From: Xiphydria camelus
Taxonomy: Eukaryota > Arthropoda > Insecta > Hymenoptera > Xiphydriidae
Assembly (NCBI GenBank): GCA_963678675.1
Contig: OY783193.1
Span: forward strand, 11,270,822 to 11,334,821
Length of the DNA: 64,000 nt
Direction of reading: 5' to 3'
Shown: piece by piece, positions 40,604-53,574 of the stretch
Layout of the letters: every line of letters begins with the position of its first letter
Position numbering within the stretch: position 1 is the first letter of the stretch
Notes under the pieces: generated by a model
What the model saw: the letters and a program-made list of their open reading frames with translations, nothing else
What the model was told of the DNA's origin: nothing
Database searches by the model: none
Position numbers and translations under genes: made by a program

Positions 40604-40934
40604 GAAATAACGCTGATTTTGTGTATAAACAAATTTTTTTTCCGCAAGAAATCATCGATATCTCGGTGTTCCGTTGAGATTTCCTCAATAAATCTATCAT
40701 TTTCGTAATCAGCGCGAAAAAATACATAAGATAGGATGGTCGAGAATTCGATTCCAGAGATTTCGATTTTTGCGAAAAATCGCATTTTCCGTAAGGTCCC
40801 GACCTTACAGAAATTGTCAATTTTTTCGAAAAATGAAAATCTTCGGAATGGAATCTCGACCACCCTATCCGATGTATTTTTTTACGCTGATTCCGAAAAG
40901 CACGGTTATTTGGTCGAAATCTCAAAGGAAATAT
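40604..40934. repeat. Hybrid monomer M123 (331 bp)
   Basis: The 5' part has C27, the short T-run and T73, like M130. The 3' part has C188 and the 247-248 deletion, like M131. The monomer carries both one-base deletions, and the next monomer is the same type that follows M131. This is what removal of one monomer by exchange between consensus 73 and 188 would leave. Confidence 0.75.
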
Positions 40935-41933
40935 GAAATAACGCTGATTTTGTGTATAAAGAAATTTTTTTTTCCGCAAGAAATCATCGATATCTCGGTG
41001 TTCCGTTGAGATTTCCTCAATAAATCTATCGTTTTCGTAATCAGCGCGAAAAAATACATAAGATAGGATGGTCGAGAATTCGATTCCAGAGATTTCGATT
41101 TTTGCGAAAAATCGCATTTTCTGTAAGGTCCCGACCTTACAGAAATTGTCAATTTTTTCGAAAAATGAAAATCTTCGGAATTGGAATCTTCACCACCCTA
41201 TCCGATGTATTTTTTTACGCTGATTCCGAAAAGCACGGTTATTTGGTCGAAATCTCAAAGGAAATATGAAATAACGCTGATTTTGTGTATAAACAAATTT
41301 TTTTTTCCGCAAGAAATCATCGATATCTCGGTGTTCCGTTGAGATTTCCTCAATAAATCTATCATTTTCGTAATCAGCGCGAAAAAATACATAAGATAGG
41401 ATGGTCGAGAATTCGATTCCAGAGATTTCGATTTTTGCGAAAAATCGCATTTTCTGTAAGGTCCCGACCTTACAGAAATTGTCAATTTTTTCGAAAAATG
41501 AAAATCTTCGGAATTGGAATCTCGACCACCCTATCAGATGTATTTTTTTACGCTGATTCCGAAAAGCACGGTTATTTGGTCGAAATCTCAAAGGAAATAT
41601 GAAATAACGCTGATTTTGTGTATAAACAATTTTTTTTTTCCGCAAGAAATCATCGATATCTCGGTGTTCCGTCGAGATTTCCTCAATAAATCTATCATTT
41701 TCGTAATCAGCGCGAAAAAATACATAAGATAGGATGGTCGAGAATTCGATTCCAGAGATTTCGATTTTTGCGAAAAATCGCATTTTCTGTAAGGTCCCGA
41801 CCTTACAGAAATTGTCAATTTTTTAGAAAAATGAAAATCTTCGGAATTGGAATCTCGACCACCCTATCCGATGTATTTTTTTACGCTGATTCCGAAAAGC
41901 ACGGTTATTTGGTCGAAATCTCAAAGGAAATAT

Positions 41934-44926
41934 GAAATAACGCTGATTTTGTGTATAAAAAAAATATTTTTTCCGCAAGAAATCATCGATATCTCGGTGT
42001 TCCGTTGGGATTTCCTCAATAAATCTATCATTTTCGTAATCAGCGCGAAAAAATACATAAGATAGGATGGTCGAGAATTCGATTCCAGAGATTTCGATTT
42101 TTGCGAAAAATCGCATTTTCCGTAAGGTCCCGACCTTACAGAAATTGTCAATTTTTTCGAAAAATGAAAATCTTCGGAATTGGAATCTCGACCACCCTAT
42201 CCGATGTATTTTTTTACGCTGATTCCGAAAAGCACGGTTATTTGGTCGAAATCTCAAAGGAAATATGAAATAACGCTGATTTTGTGTATAAACAATTTTT
42301 TTTTTCCGCAAGAAATCATCGATATCTCGGTGTTCCGTCGAGATTTCCTCAATAAATCTATCATTTTCGTAATCAGCGCGAAAAAATACATAAGATAGGA
42401 TGGTCGAGAATTCGATTCCAGAGATTTCGATTTTTGCGAAAAAATCGCATTTTCCGTAAGGTCCCGACCTTACAGAAATTGTCAATTTTTTCGAAAAATG
42501 AAAATCTTCGGAATGGAATCTCGACCACCCTATCCGATGTATTTTTTTACGCTGATTCCGAAAAGCACGGTTATTTGGTCGAAATCTCAAAGGAAATATG
42601 AAATAACGCTGATTTTGTGTATAAAGAAATTTTTTTTTCCGCAAGAAATCATCGATATCTCGGTGTTCCGTTGAGATTTCCTCAATAAATATATCATTTT
42701 CGTAATCAGCGCGAAAAAATACATCAGATAGGATGGTCGAGAATTCGATTCCAGAGATTTCGATTTTTGCGAAAAATCGCATTTTCTGTAAGGTCCCGAC
42801 CTTACAGAAATTGTCAATTTTTTCGAAAAATGAAAATCTTCGGAATAGGAATCTCGACCACCCTATCAGATGTATTTTTTTACGCTGATTCCGAAAAGCA
42901 CGGTTATTTGGTCGAAATCTCAAAGGAAATATGAAATAACGCTGATTTTGTGTATAAACAAATTTTTTTTCCGCAAGAAATCATCGATATCTCGGTGTTC
43001 CGTTGAGATTTCCTCAATAAATCTATCATTTTCGTAATCAGCGCGAAAAAATACATAAGATAGGATGGTCGAGAATTCGATTCCAGAGATTTCGATTTTT
43101 GCGAAAAATCGCATTTTCTGTAAGGTCCCGACCTTACAGAAATTGTCAATTTTTTCGAAAAATGAAAATCTTCGGAATTGGAATCTCGACCACCCTATCC
43201 GATGTATTTTTTTACGCTGATTCCGAAAAGCACGGTTATTTGGTCGAAATCTCAAAGGAAATATGAAATAACGCTGATTTTGTGTATAAGCAATTTTTTT
43301 TTTCCGCAAGAAATCATCGATATCTCGGTGTTCCGTCGAGATTTCCTCAATAAATCTATCATTTTCGTAATCAGCGCGAAAAAATACATAAGATAGGATG
43401 GTCGAGAATTCGATTCCAGAGATTTCGATTTTTGCGAAAAATCGCATTTTCCGTAAGGTCCCGACCTTACAGAAATTGTCAATTTTTTCGAAAAATGAAA
43501 ATCTTCGGAATGGAATCTCGACCACCCTATCCGATGTATTTTTTTACGCTGATTCCGAAAAGCACGGTTATTTGGTCGAAATCTCAAAGGAAATATGAAA
43601 TAACGCTGATTTTGTGTATAAAGAAATTTTTTTTTCCGCAAGAAATCATCGATATCTCGGTGTTCCGTTGAGATTTCCTCAATAAATCTATCGTTTTCGT
43701 AATCAGCGCGAAAAAATACATAAGATAGGATGGTCGAGAATTCGATTCCAGAGATTTCGATTTTTGCGAAAAATCGCATTTTCTGTAAGGTCCCGACCTT
43801 ACAGAAATTGTCAATTTTTTCGAAAAATGAAAATCTTCGGAATTGGAATCTTCACCACCCTATCCGATGTATTTTTTTACGCTGATTCCGAAAAGCACGG
43901 TTATTTGGTCGAAATCTCAAAGGAAATATGAAATAACGCTGATTTTGTGTATAAACCATTTTTTTTTCCGCAAGAAATCATCGATATCTCGGTGTTCCGT
44001 TGAGATTTCCTCAAGAAATCTATCATTTTCGTAATCAGCGCGAAAAAATACATAAGATAGGATGGTCGAGAATTCGATTCCAGAGATTTCGATTTTTGCG
44101 AAAAATCGCATTTTCTGTAAGGTCCCGACCTTACAGAAATTGTCAATTTTTTCGAAAAATGAAAATCTTCGGAATTGGAATCTCGACCACCCTATCCGAT
44201 GTATTTTTTTACGCTGATTCCGAAAAGCACGGTTATTTGGTCGAAATCTCAAAGGAAATATGAAATAACGCTGATTTTGTGTATAAACAATTTTTTTTTT
44301 CCGCAAGAAATCATCGATATCTCGGTGTTCCATTGAGATTTCCTCAATAAATATATCATTTTCGTAATCAGCGCGAAAAAATACATCAGATAGGATGGTC
44401 GAGAATTCGATTCCAGAGATTTCGATTTTTGCGAAAAATCGCATTTTCTGTAAGGTCCCGACCTTACAGAAATTGTCAATTTTTTCGAAAAATGAAAATC
44501 TTCGGAATTGGAATCTCGACCACCCTATCCGATGTATTTTTTTACGCTGATTCCGAAAAGCACGGTTATTTGGTCGAAATCTCAAAGGAAATATGAAATA
44601 ACGCTGATTTTGTGTATAAGCAATTTTTTTTTTCCGCAAGAAATCATCGATATCTCGGTGTTCCGTCGAGATTTCCTCAATAAATCTATCATTTCCGTAA
44701 TCAGCGCGAAAAAATACATAAGATAGGATGGTCGAGAATTCGATTCCAGAGATTTCGATTTTTGCGAAAAATCGCATTTTCCGTAAGGTCCCGACCTTAC
44801 AGAAATTGTCAATTTTTTCGAAAAATGAAAATCTTCGGAATGGAATCTCGACCACCCTATCCGATGTATTTTTTTACGCTGATTCCGAAAAGCACGGTTA
44901 TTTGGTCGAAATCTCAAAGGAAATAT
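41934..44926. repeat. Nine-monomer segment M127-M135, copy 1 of a 12.3-kb-spaced duplication
   Basis: It has the same length and order of variants as 54241-57233 (offset 12,307 bp). Shared marks include the X/G75 copy, gamma+A, A248, G97/T256/C257, C28/G87 and C101. Confidence 0.82.
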
Positions 44927-45923
44927 GAAATAACGCTGATTTTGTGTATAAAGAAATTTTTTTTTCCGCAAGAAATCATCGATATCTCGGTGTTCCGTTG
45001 AGATTTCCTCAATAAATCTATCGTTTTCGTAATCAGCGCGAAAAAATACATAAGATAGGATGGTCGAGAATTCGATTCCAGAGATTTCGATTTTTGCGAA
45101 AAATCGCATTTTCTGTAAGGTCCCGACCTTACAGAAATTGTCAATTTTTTCGAAAAATGAAAATCTTCGGAATTGGAATCTTCACCACCCTATCCGATGT
45201 ATTTTTTTACGCTGATTCCGAAAAGCACGGTTATTTGGTCGAAATCTCAAAGGAAATATGAAATAACGCTGATTTTGTGTATAAACCATTTTTTTTCCGC
45301 AAGAAATCATCGATATCTCGGTGTTCCGTTGAGATTTCCTCAAGAAATCTATCATTTTCGTAATCAGCGCGAAAAAATACATAAGATAGGATGGTCGAGA
45401 ATTCGATTCCAGAGATTTCGATTTTTGCGAAAAATCGCATTTTCTGTAAGGTCCCGACCTTACAGAAATTGTCAATTTTTTCGAAAAATGAAAATCTTCG
45501 GAATTGGAATCTCGACCACCCTATCCGATGTATTTTTTTACGCTGATTCCGAAAAGCACGGTTATTTGGTCGAAATCTCAAAGGAAATATGAAATAACGC
45601 TGATTTTGTGTATAAACAATTTTTTTTTTCCGCAAGAAATCATCGATATCTCGGTGTTCCATTGAGATTTCCTCAATAAATATATCATTTTCGTAATCAG
45701 CGCGAAAAAATACATCAGATAGGATGGTCGAGAATTCGATTCCAGAGATTTCGATTTTTGCGAAAAATCGCATTTTCTGTAAGGTCCCGACCTTACAGAA
45801 ATTGTCAATTTTTTCGAAAAAAGAAAATCTTCGGAATTGGAATCTCGACCACCCTATCCGATGTATTTTTTTACGCTGATTCCGAAAAGCACGGTTATTT
45901 GGTCGAAATCTCAAAGGAAATAT

Positions 45924-46256
45924 GAAATAACGCTGATTTTGTGTATAAGCAATTTTTTTTTTCCGCAAGAAATCATCGATATCTCGGTGTTCCGTCGAGA
46001 TTTCCTCAATAAATATATCATTTTCGTAATCAGCGCGAAAAAATACATCAGATAGGATGGTCGAGAATTCGATTCCAGAGATTTCGATTTTTGCGAAAAA
46101 TCGCATTTTCTGTAAGGTCCCGACCTTACAGAAATTGTCAATTTTTTCGAAAAATGAAAATCTTCGGAATTGGAATCTCGACCACCCTATCCGATGTATT
46201 TTTTTACGCTGATTCCGAAAAGCACGGTTATTTGGTCGAAATCTCAAAGGAAATAT
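45924..46256. repeat. Hybrid monomer M139
   Basis: It begins with G26, T30 and C73 of the first triad member, then switches to A92, C126 and T188 of the beta type. Those two types are adjacent monomers at 48583 and 48915, so this copy looks like the product of their fusion between consensus 73 and 92. Confidence 0.7.
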
Positions 46257-47254
46257 GAAATAACGCTGATTTTGTGTATAAACAAATTTTTTTTTCCGCA
46301 AGAAATCATCGATATCTCGGTGTTCCGTTGAGATTTCCTCAATAAATCTATCATTTTCGTAATCAGCGCGAAAAAATACATAAGATAGGATGGTCGAGAA
46401 TTCGATTCCAGAGATTTCGATTTTTGCGAAAAATCGCATTTTCTGTAAGGTCCCGACCTTACAGAAATTGTCAATTTTTTCGAAAAATGAAAATCTTCGG
46501 AATTGGAATCTCGACCACCCTATCCGATGTATTTTTTTACGCTGATTCCGAAAAGCACGGTTATTTGGTCGAAATCTCAAAGGAAATATGAAATAACGCT
46601 GATTTTGTGTATAAGCAATTTTTTTTTTCCGCAAGAAATCATCGATATCTCGGTGTTCCGTCGAGATTTCCTCAATAAATCTATCATTTTCGTAATCAGC
46701 GCGAAAAAATACATAAGATAGGATGGTCGAGAATTCGATTCCAGAGATTTCGATTTTTGCGAAAAATCGCATTTTCCGTAAGGTCCCGACCTTACAGAAA
46801 TTGTCAATTTTTTCGAAAAATGAAAATCTTCGGAATGGAATCTCGACCACCCTATCCGATGTATTTTTTTACGCTGATTCCGAAAAGCACGGTTATTTGG
46901 TCGAAATCTCAAAGGAAATATGAAATAACGCTGATTTTGTGTATAAAGAAATTTTTTTTTCCGCAAGAAATCATCGATATCTCGGTGTTCCGTTGAGATT
47001 TCCTCAATAAATCTATCGTTTTCGTAATCAGCGCGAAAAAATACATAAGATAGGATGGTCGAGAATTCGATTCCAGAGATTTCGATTTTTGCGAAAAATC
47101 GCATTTTCTGTAAGGTCCCGACCTTACAGAAATTGTCAATTTTTTCGAAAAATGAAAATCTTCGGAATTGGAATCTTCACCACCCTATCCGATGTATTTT
47201 TTTACGCTGATTCCGAAAAGCACGGTTATTTGGTCGAAATCTCAAAGGAAATAT

Positions 47255-47585
47255 GAAATAACGCTGATTTTGTGTATAAACCATTTTTTTTTCCGCAAGA
47301 AATCATCGATATCTCGGTGTTCCGTTGAGATTTCCTCAAGAAATCTATCATTTTCGTAATCAGCGCGAAAAAATACATAAGATAGGATGGTCGAGAATTC
47401 GATTCCAGAGATTTCGATTTTTGCGAAAAATCGCATTTTCTGTAAGGTCCCGACCTTACAGAAATTGTCAATTTTTTCGAAAAATGAAAATCTTCGGAAT
47501 GGAATCTCGACCACCCTATCCGATGTATTTTTTTACGCTGATTCCGAAAAGCACGGTTATTTGGTCGAAATCTCAAAGGAAATAT
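47255..47585. repeat. Hybrid monomer M143 (331 bp)
   Basis: The 5' part is the C28/T30/G87 form, and T188 is retained. It then carries the 247-248 deletion of the first triad member and is followed by the G97 form, as that member normally is. The switch lies between 188 and 247. Confidence 0.7.
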
Positions 47586-48582
47586 GAAATAACGCTGATT
47601 TTGTGTATAAAGAAATTTTTTTTTCCGCAAGAAATCATCGATATCTCGGTGTTCCGTTGAGATTTCCTCAATAAATCTATCGTTTTCGTAATCAGCGCGA
47701 AAAAATACATAAGATAGGATGGTCGAGAATTCGATTCCAGAGATTTCGATTTTTGCGAAAAATCGCATTTTCTGTAAGGTCCCGACCTTACAGAAATTGT
47801 CAATTTTTTCGAAAAATGAAAATCTTCGGAATTGGAATCTTCACCACCCTATCCGATGTATTTTTTTACGCTGATTCCGAAAAGCACGGTTATTTGGTCG
47901 AAATCTCAAAGGAAATATGAAATAACGCTGATTTTGTGTATAAACCATTTTTTTTCCGCAAGAAATCATCGATATCTCGGTGTTCCGTTGAGATTTCCTC
48001 AAGAAATCTATCATTTTCGTAATCAGCGCGAAAAAATACATAAGATAGGATGGTCGAGAATTCGATTCCAGAGATTTCGATTTTTGCGAAAAATCGCATT
48101 TTCTGTAAGGTCCCGACCTTACAGAAATTGTCAATTTTTTCGAAAAATGAAAATCTTCGGAATTGGAATCTCGACCACCCTATCCGATGTATTTTTTTAC
48201 GCTGATTCCGAAAAGCACGGTTATTTGGTCGAAATCTCAAAGGAAATATGAAATAACGCTGATTTTGTGTATAAACAATTTTTTTTTTCCGCAAGAAATC
48301 ATCGATATCTCGGTGTTCCATTGAGATTTCCTCAATAAATATATCATTTTCGTAATCAGCGCGAAAAAATACATCAGATAGGATGGTCGAGAATTCGATT
48401 CCAGAGATTTCGATTTTTGCGAAAAATCGCATTTTCTGTAAGGTCCCGACCTTACAGAAATTGTCAATTTTTTCGAAAAAAGAAAATCTTCGGAATTGGA
48501 ATCTCGACCACCCTATCCGATGTATTTTTTTACGCTGATTCCGAAAAGCACGGTTATTTGGTCGAAATCTCAAAGGAAATAT

Positions 48583-51500
48583 GAAATAACGCTGATTTTG
48601 TGTATAAGCAATTTTTTTTTTTCGCAAGAAATCATCGATATCTCGGTGTTCCGTCGAGATTTCCTCAATAAATCTATCATTTCCGTAATCAGCGCGAAAA
48701 AATACATAAGATAGGATGGTCGAGAATTCGATTCCAGAGATTTCGATTTTTGCGAAAAATCGCATTTTCCGTAAGGTCCCGACCTTACAGAAATTGTCAA
48801 TTTTTTCGAAAAATGAAAATCTTCGGAATGGAATCTCGACCACCCTATCCGATGTATTTTTTTACGCTGATTCCGAAAAGCACGGTTATTTGGTCGAAAT
48901 CTCAAAGGAAATATGAAATAACGCTGATTTTGTGTATAAAGAAATTTTTTTTTCCGCAAGAAATCATCGATATCTCGGTGTTCCGTTGAGATTTCCTCAA
49001 TAAATATATCATTTTCGTAATCAGCGCGAAAAAATACATCAGATAGGATGGTCGAGAATTCGATTCCAGAGATTTCGATTTTTGCGAAAAATCGCATTTT
49101 CTGTAAGGTCCCGACCTTACAGAAATTGTCAATTTTTTCGAAAAATGAAAATCTTCGGAATTGGAATCTCGACCACCCTATCCGATGTATTTTTTTACGC
49201 TGATTCCGAAAAGCACGGTTATTTGGTCGAAATCTCAAAGGAAATATGAAATAACGCTGATTTTGTGTATAAACAAATTTTTTTTTCCGCAAGAAATCAT
49301 CGATATCTCGGTGTTCCGTTGAGATTTCCTCAATAAATCTATCATTTTCGTAATCAGCGCGAAAAAATACATAAGATAGGATGGTCGAGAATTCGATTCC
49401 AGAGATTTCGATTTTTGCGAAAAATCGCATTTTCTGTAAGGTCCCGACCTTACAGAAATTGTCAATTTTTTCGAAAAATGAAAATCTTCGGAATTGGAAT
49501 CTCGACCACCCTATCCGATGTATTTTTTTACGCTGATTCCGAAAAGCACGGTTATTTGGTCGAAATCTCAAAGGAAATATGAAATAACGCTGATTTTGTG
49601 TATAAGCAATTTTTTTTTTCCGCAAGAAATCATCGATATCTCGGTGTTCCGTCGAGATTTCCTCAATAAATCTATCATTTTCGTAATCAGCGCGAAAAAA
49701 TACATAAGATAGGATGGTCGAGAATTCGATTCCAGAGATTTCGATTTTTGCGAAAAATCGCATTTTCCGTAAGGTCCCGACCTTACAGAAATTGTCAATT
49801 TTTTCGAAAAATGAAAATCTTCGGAATGGAATCTCGACCACCCTATCCGATGTATTTTTTTACGCTGATTCCGAAAAGCACGGTTATTTGGTCGAAATCT
49901 CAAAGGAAATATGAAATAACGCTGATTTTGTGTATAAAGAAATTTTTTTTTCCGCAAGAAATCATCGATATCTCGGTGTTCCGTTGAGATTTCCTCAATA
50001 AATCTATCGTTTTCGTAATCAGCGCGAAAAAATACATAAGATAGGATGGTCGAGAATTCGATTCCAGAGATTTCGATTTTTGCGAAAAATCGCATTTTCT
50101 GTAAGGTCCCGACCTTACAGAAATTGTCAATTTTTTCGAAAAATGAAAATCTTCGGAATTGGAATCTTCACCACCCTATCCGATGTATTTTTTTACGCTG
50201 ATTCCGAAAAGCACGGTTATTTGGTCGAAATCTCAAAGGAAATATGAAATAACGCTGATTTTGTGTATAAACCATTTTTTTTTCCGCAAGAAATCATCGA
50301 TATCTCGGTGTTCCGTTGAGATTTCCTCAAGAAATCTATCATTTTCGTAATCAGCGCGAAAAAATACATAAGATAGGATGGTCGAGAATTCGATTCCAGA
50401 GATTTCGATTTTTGCGAAAAATCGCATTTTCTGTAAGGTCCCGACCTTACAGAAATTGTCAATTTTTTCGAAAAATGAAAATCTTCGGAATTGGAATCTC
50501 GACCACCCTATCCGATGTATTTTTTTACGCTGATTCCGAAAAGCACGGTTATTTGGTCGAAATCTCAAAGGAAATATGAAATAACGCTGATTTTGTGTAT
50601 AAACAAATTTTTTTTTCCGCAAGAAATCATCGATATCTCGGTGTTCCGTTGAGATTTCCTCAATAAATCTATCGTTTTCGTAATCAGCGCGAAAAAATAC
50701 ATAAGATAGGATGGTCGAGAATTCGATTCCAGAGATTTCGATTTTTGCGAAAAATCGCATTTTCTGTAAGGTCCCGACCTTACAGAAATTGTCAATTTTT
50801 TCGAAAAATGAAAATCTTCGGAATTGGAATCTCGACCACCCTATCCGATGTATTTTTTTACGCTGATTCCGAAAAGCACGGTTATTTGGTCGAAATCTCA
50901 AAGGAAATATGAAATAACGCTGATTTTGTGTATAAACAAATTTTTTTTTCCGCAAGAAATCATCGATATCTCGGTGTTCCGTTGAGATTTCCTCAATAAA
51001 TCTATCATTTTCGTAATCAGCGCGAAAAAATACATAAGATAGGATGGTCGAGAATTCGATTCCAGAGATTTCGATTTTTGCGAAAAATCGCATTTTCTGT
51101 AAGGTCCCGACCTTACAGAAATTGTCAATTTTTTCGAAAAATGAAAATCTTCGGAATTGGAATCTCGACCACCCTATCCGATGTATTTTTTTACGCTGAT
51201 TCCGAAAAGCACGGTTATTTGGTCGAAATCTCAAAGGAAATATGAAATAACGCTGATTTTGTGTATAAACAAATTTTTTTTTCCGCAAGAAATCATCGAT
51301 ATCTCGGTGTTCCGTTGAGATTTCCTCAATAAATCTATCATTTTCGTAATCAGCGCGAAAAAATACATAAGATAGGATGGTCGAGAATTCGATTCCAGAG
51401 ATTTCGATTTTTGCGAAAAATCGCATTTTCTGTAAGGTCCCGACCTTACAGAAATTGTCAATTTTTTCGAAAAATGAAAATCTTCGGAATTGGAATCTCG

Positions 51501-52575
51501 ACCACCCTAACCGATGTATTTTTTTACGCTGATTCCGAAAAGCACGGTTATTTGGTCGAAATCTCAAAGGAAATATGAAATAACGCTGATTTTGTGTATA
51601 AACAAATTTTTTTTTCCGCAAGAAATCATCGATATCTCGGTGTTCCGTTGAGATTTCCTCAATAAATCTATCATTTTCGTAATCAGCGCGAAAAAATACA
51701 TAAGATAGGATGGTCGAGAATTCGATTCCAGAGATTTCGATTTTTGCGAAAAATCGCATTTTCTGTAAGGTCCCGACCTTACAGAAATTGTCAATTTTTT
51801 CGAAAAATGAAAATCTTCGGAATTGGAATCTCGACCACCCTATCCGATGTATTTTTTTACGCTGATTCCGAAAAGCACGGTTATTTGGTCGAAATCTCAA
51901 AGGAAATATGAAATAACGCTGATTTTGTGTATAAACAAATTTTTTTTTCCGCAAGAAATCATCGATATCTCGGTGTTCCGTTGAGATTTCCTCAATAAAT
52001 CTATCATTTTCGTAATCAGCGCGAAAAAATACATAAGATAGGATGGTCGAGAATTCGATTCCAGAGATTTCGATTTTTGCGAAAAATCGCATTTTCTGTA
52101 AGGTCCCGACCTTACAGAAATTGTCAATTTTTTCGAAAAATGAAAATCTTCGGAATTGGAATCTCGACCACCCTAACCGATGTATTTTTTTACGCTGATT
52201 CCGAAAAGCACGGTTATTTGGTCGAAATCTCAAAGGAAATATGAAATAACGCTGATTTTGTGTATAAACAAATTTTTTTTTCCGCAAGAAATCATCGATA
52301 TCTCGGTGTTCCGTTGAGATTTCCTCAATAAATCTATCATTTTCGTAATCAGCGCGAAAAAATACATAAGATAGGATGGTCGAGAATTCGATTCCAGAGA
52401 TTTCGATTTTTGCGAAAAATCGCATTTTCTGTAAGGTCCCGACCTTACAGAAATTGTCAATTTTTTCGAAAAATGAAAATCTTCGGAATTGGAATCTCGA
52501 CCACCCTAACCGATGTATTTTTTTACGCTGATTCCGAAAAGCACGGTTATTTGGTCGAAATCTCAAAGGAAATAT
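48583..52575. repeat. Twelve-monomer segment M147-M158, copy 1 of an 8.3-kb-spaced duplication
   Basis: It matches 56902-60894 (offset 8,319 bp), including the C101 copy and the pattern of A267 in the 9th, 11th and 12th monomers. One private change is visible here: the first C after the T-run of M147 is T. Confidence 0.82.
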
Positions 52576-53574
52576 GAAATAACGCTGATTTTGTGTATAA
52601 ACAAATTTTTTTTTCCGCAAGAAATCATCGATATCTCGGTGTTCCGTTGAGATTTCCTCAAGAAATCTATCATTTTCGTAATCAGCGCGAAAAAATACAT
52701 AAGATAGGATGGTCGAGAATTCGATTCCAGAGATTTCGATTTTTGCGAAAAATCGCATTTTCTGTAAGGTCCCGACCTTACAGAAATTGTCAATTTTTTC
52801 GAAAAATGAAAATCTTCGGAATTGGAATCTCGACCACCCTATCCGATGTATTTTTTTACGCTGATTCCGAAAAGCACGGTTATTTGGTCGAAATCTCAAA
52901 GGAAATATGAAATAACGCTGATTTTGTGTATAAACAAATTTTTTTTTCCGCAAGAAATCATCGATATCTCGGTGTTCCGTTGAGATTTCCTCAATAAATC
53001 TATCGTTTTCGTAATCAGCGCGAAAAAATACATAAGATAGGATGGTCGAGAATTCGATTCCAGAGATTTCGATTTTTGCGAAAAATCGCATTTTCTGTAA
53101 GGTCCCGACCTTACAGAAATTGTCAATTTTTTCGAAAAATGAAAATCTTCGGAATTGGAATCTCGACCACCCTATCCGATGTATTTTTTTACGCTGATTC
53201 CGAAAAGCACGGTTATTTGGTCGAAATCTCAAAGGAAATATGAAATAACGCTGATTTTGTGTATAAACAAATTTTTTTTTCCGCAAGAAATCATCGATAT
53301 CTCGGTGTTCCGTTGAGATTTCCTCAATAAATCTATCATTTTCGTAATCAGCGCGAAAAAATACATAAGATAGGATGGTCGAGAATTCGATTCCAGAGAT
53401 TTCGATTTTTGCGAAAAATCGCATTTTCTGTAAGGTCCCGACCTTACAGAAATTGTCAATTTTTTCGAAAAATGAAAATCTTCGGAATTGGAATCTCGAC
53501 CACCCTATCCGATGTATTTTTTTACGCTGATTCCGAAAAGCACGGTTATTTGGTCGAAATCTCAAAGGAAATAT
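50578..53574. repeat. Array block 6 (M153-M161): consensus copies with A267
   Basis: Nine copies are close to consensus. T267 to A appears in those starting at 51244, 51910 and 52243. G97 marks 50578 and 52909, and G87 marks 52576. The change A267 was not seen before this block. Confidence 0.83.

Larger units (their letters stand above)
37607..43264. repeat. Array block 4 (M114-M130): H, X, gamma+A and beta cassette
   Basis: The recurring order is A269 consensus, H with A92, X with G75 and C188, then a gamma form with one extra A at 173-177. The extra A restores the gamma length to 333 bp. The cassette appears at 37607-38938, at 38939-40270 and in part at 41934-42599. In the last two cases it is followed by a beta copy with A248/A269 and a short-T copy. 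Confidence 0.85.
43265..50577. repeat. Array block 5 (M131-M152): second triad type
   Basis: Three forms recur in order. The first is G26/T30/C73 with C188 and the 247-248 deletion. The second is G27 with G97, T256 and C257. The third is C28/T30 with G87 and a short T-run. Triads start at 43265, 44595, 46590 and 49581. They are interspersed with A71/A92/C126 copies at 44262, 45591 and 48250. C101 marks the first member at 44595 and 48583. A232 marks 45591 and 48250. This block contains three of the four 331-bp copies. Confidence 0.83.
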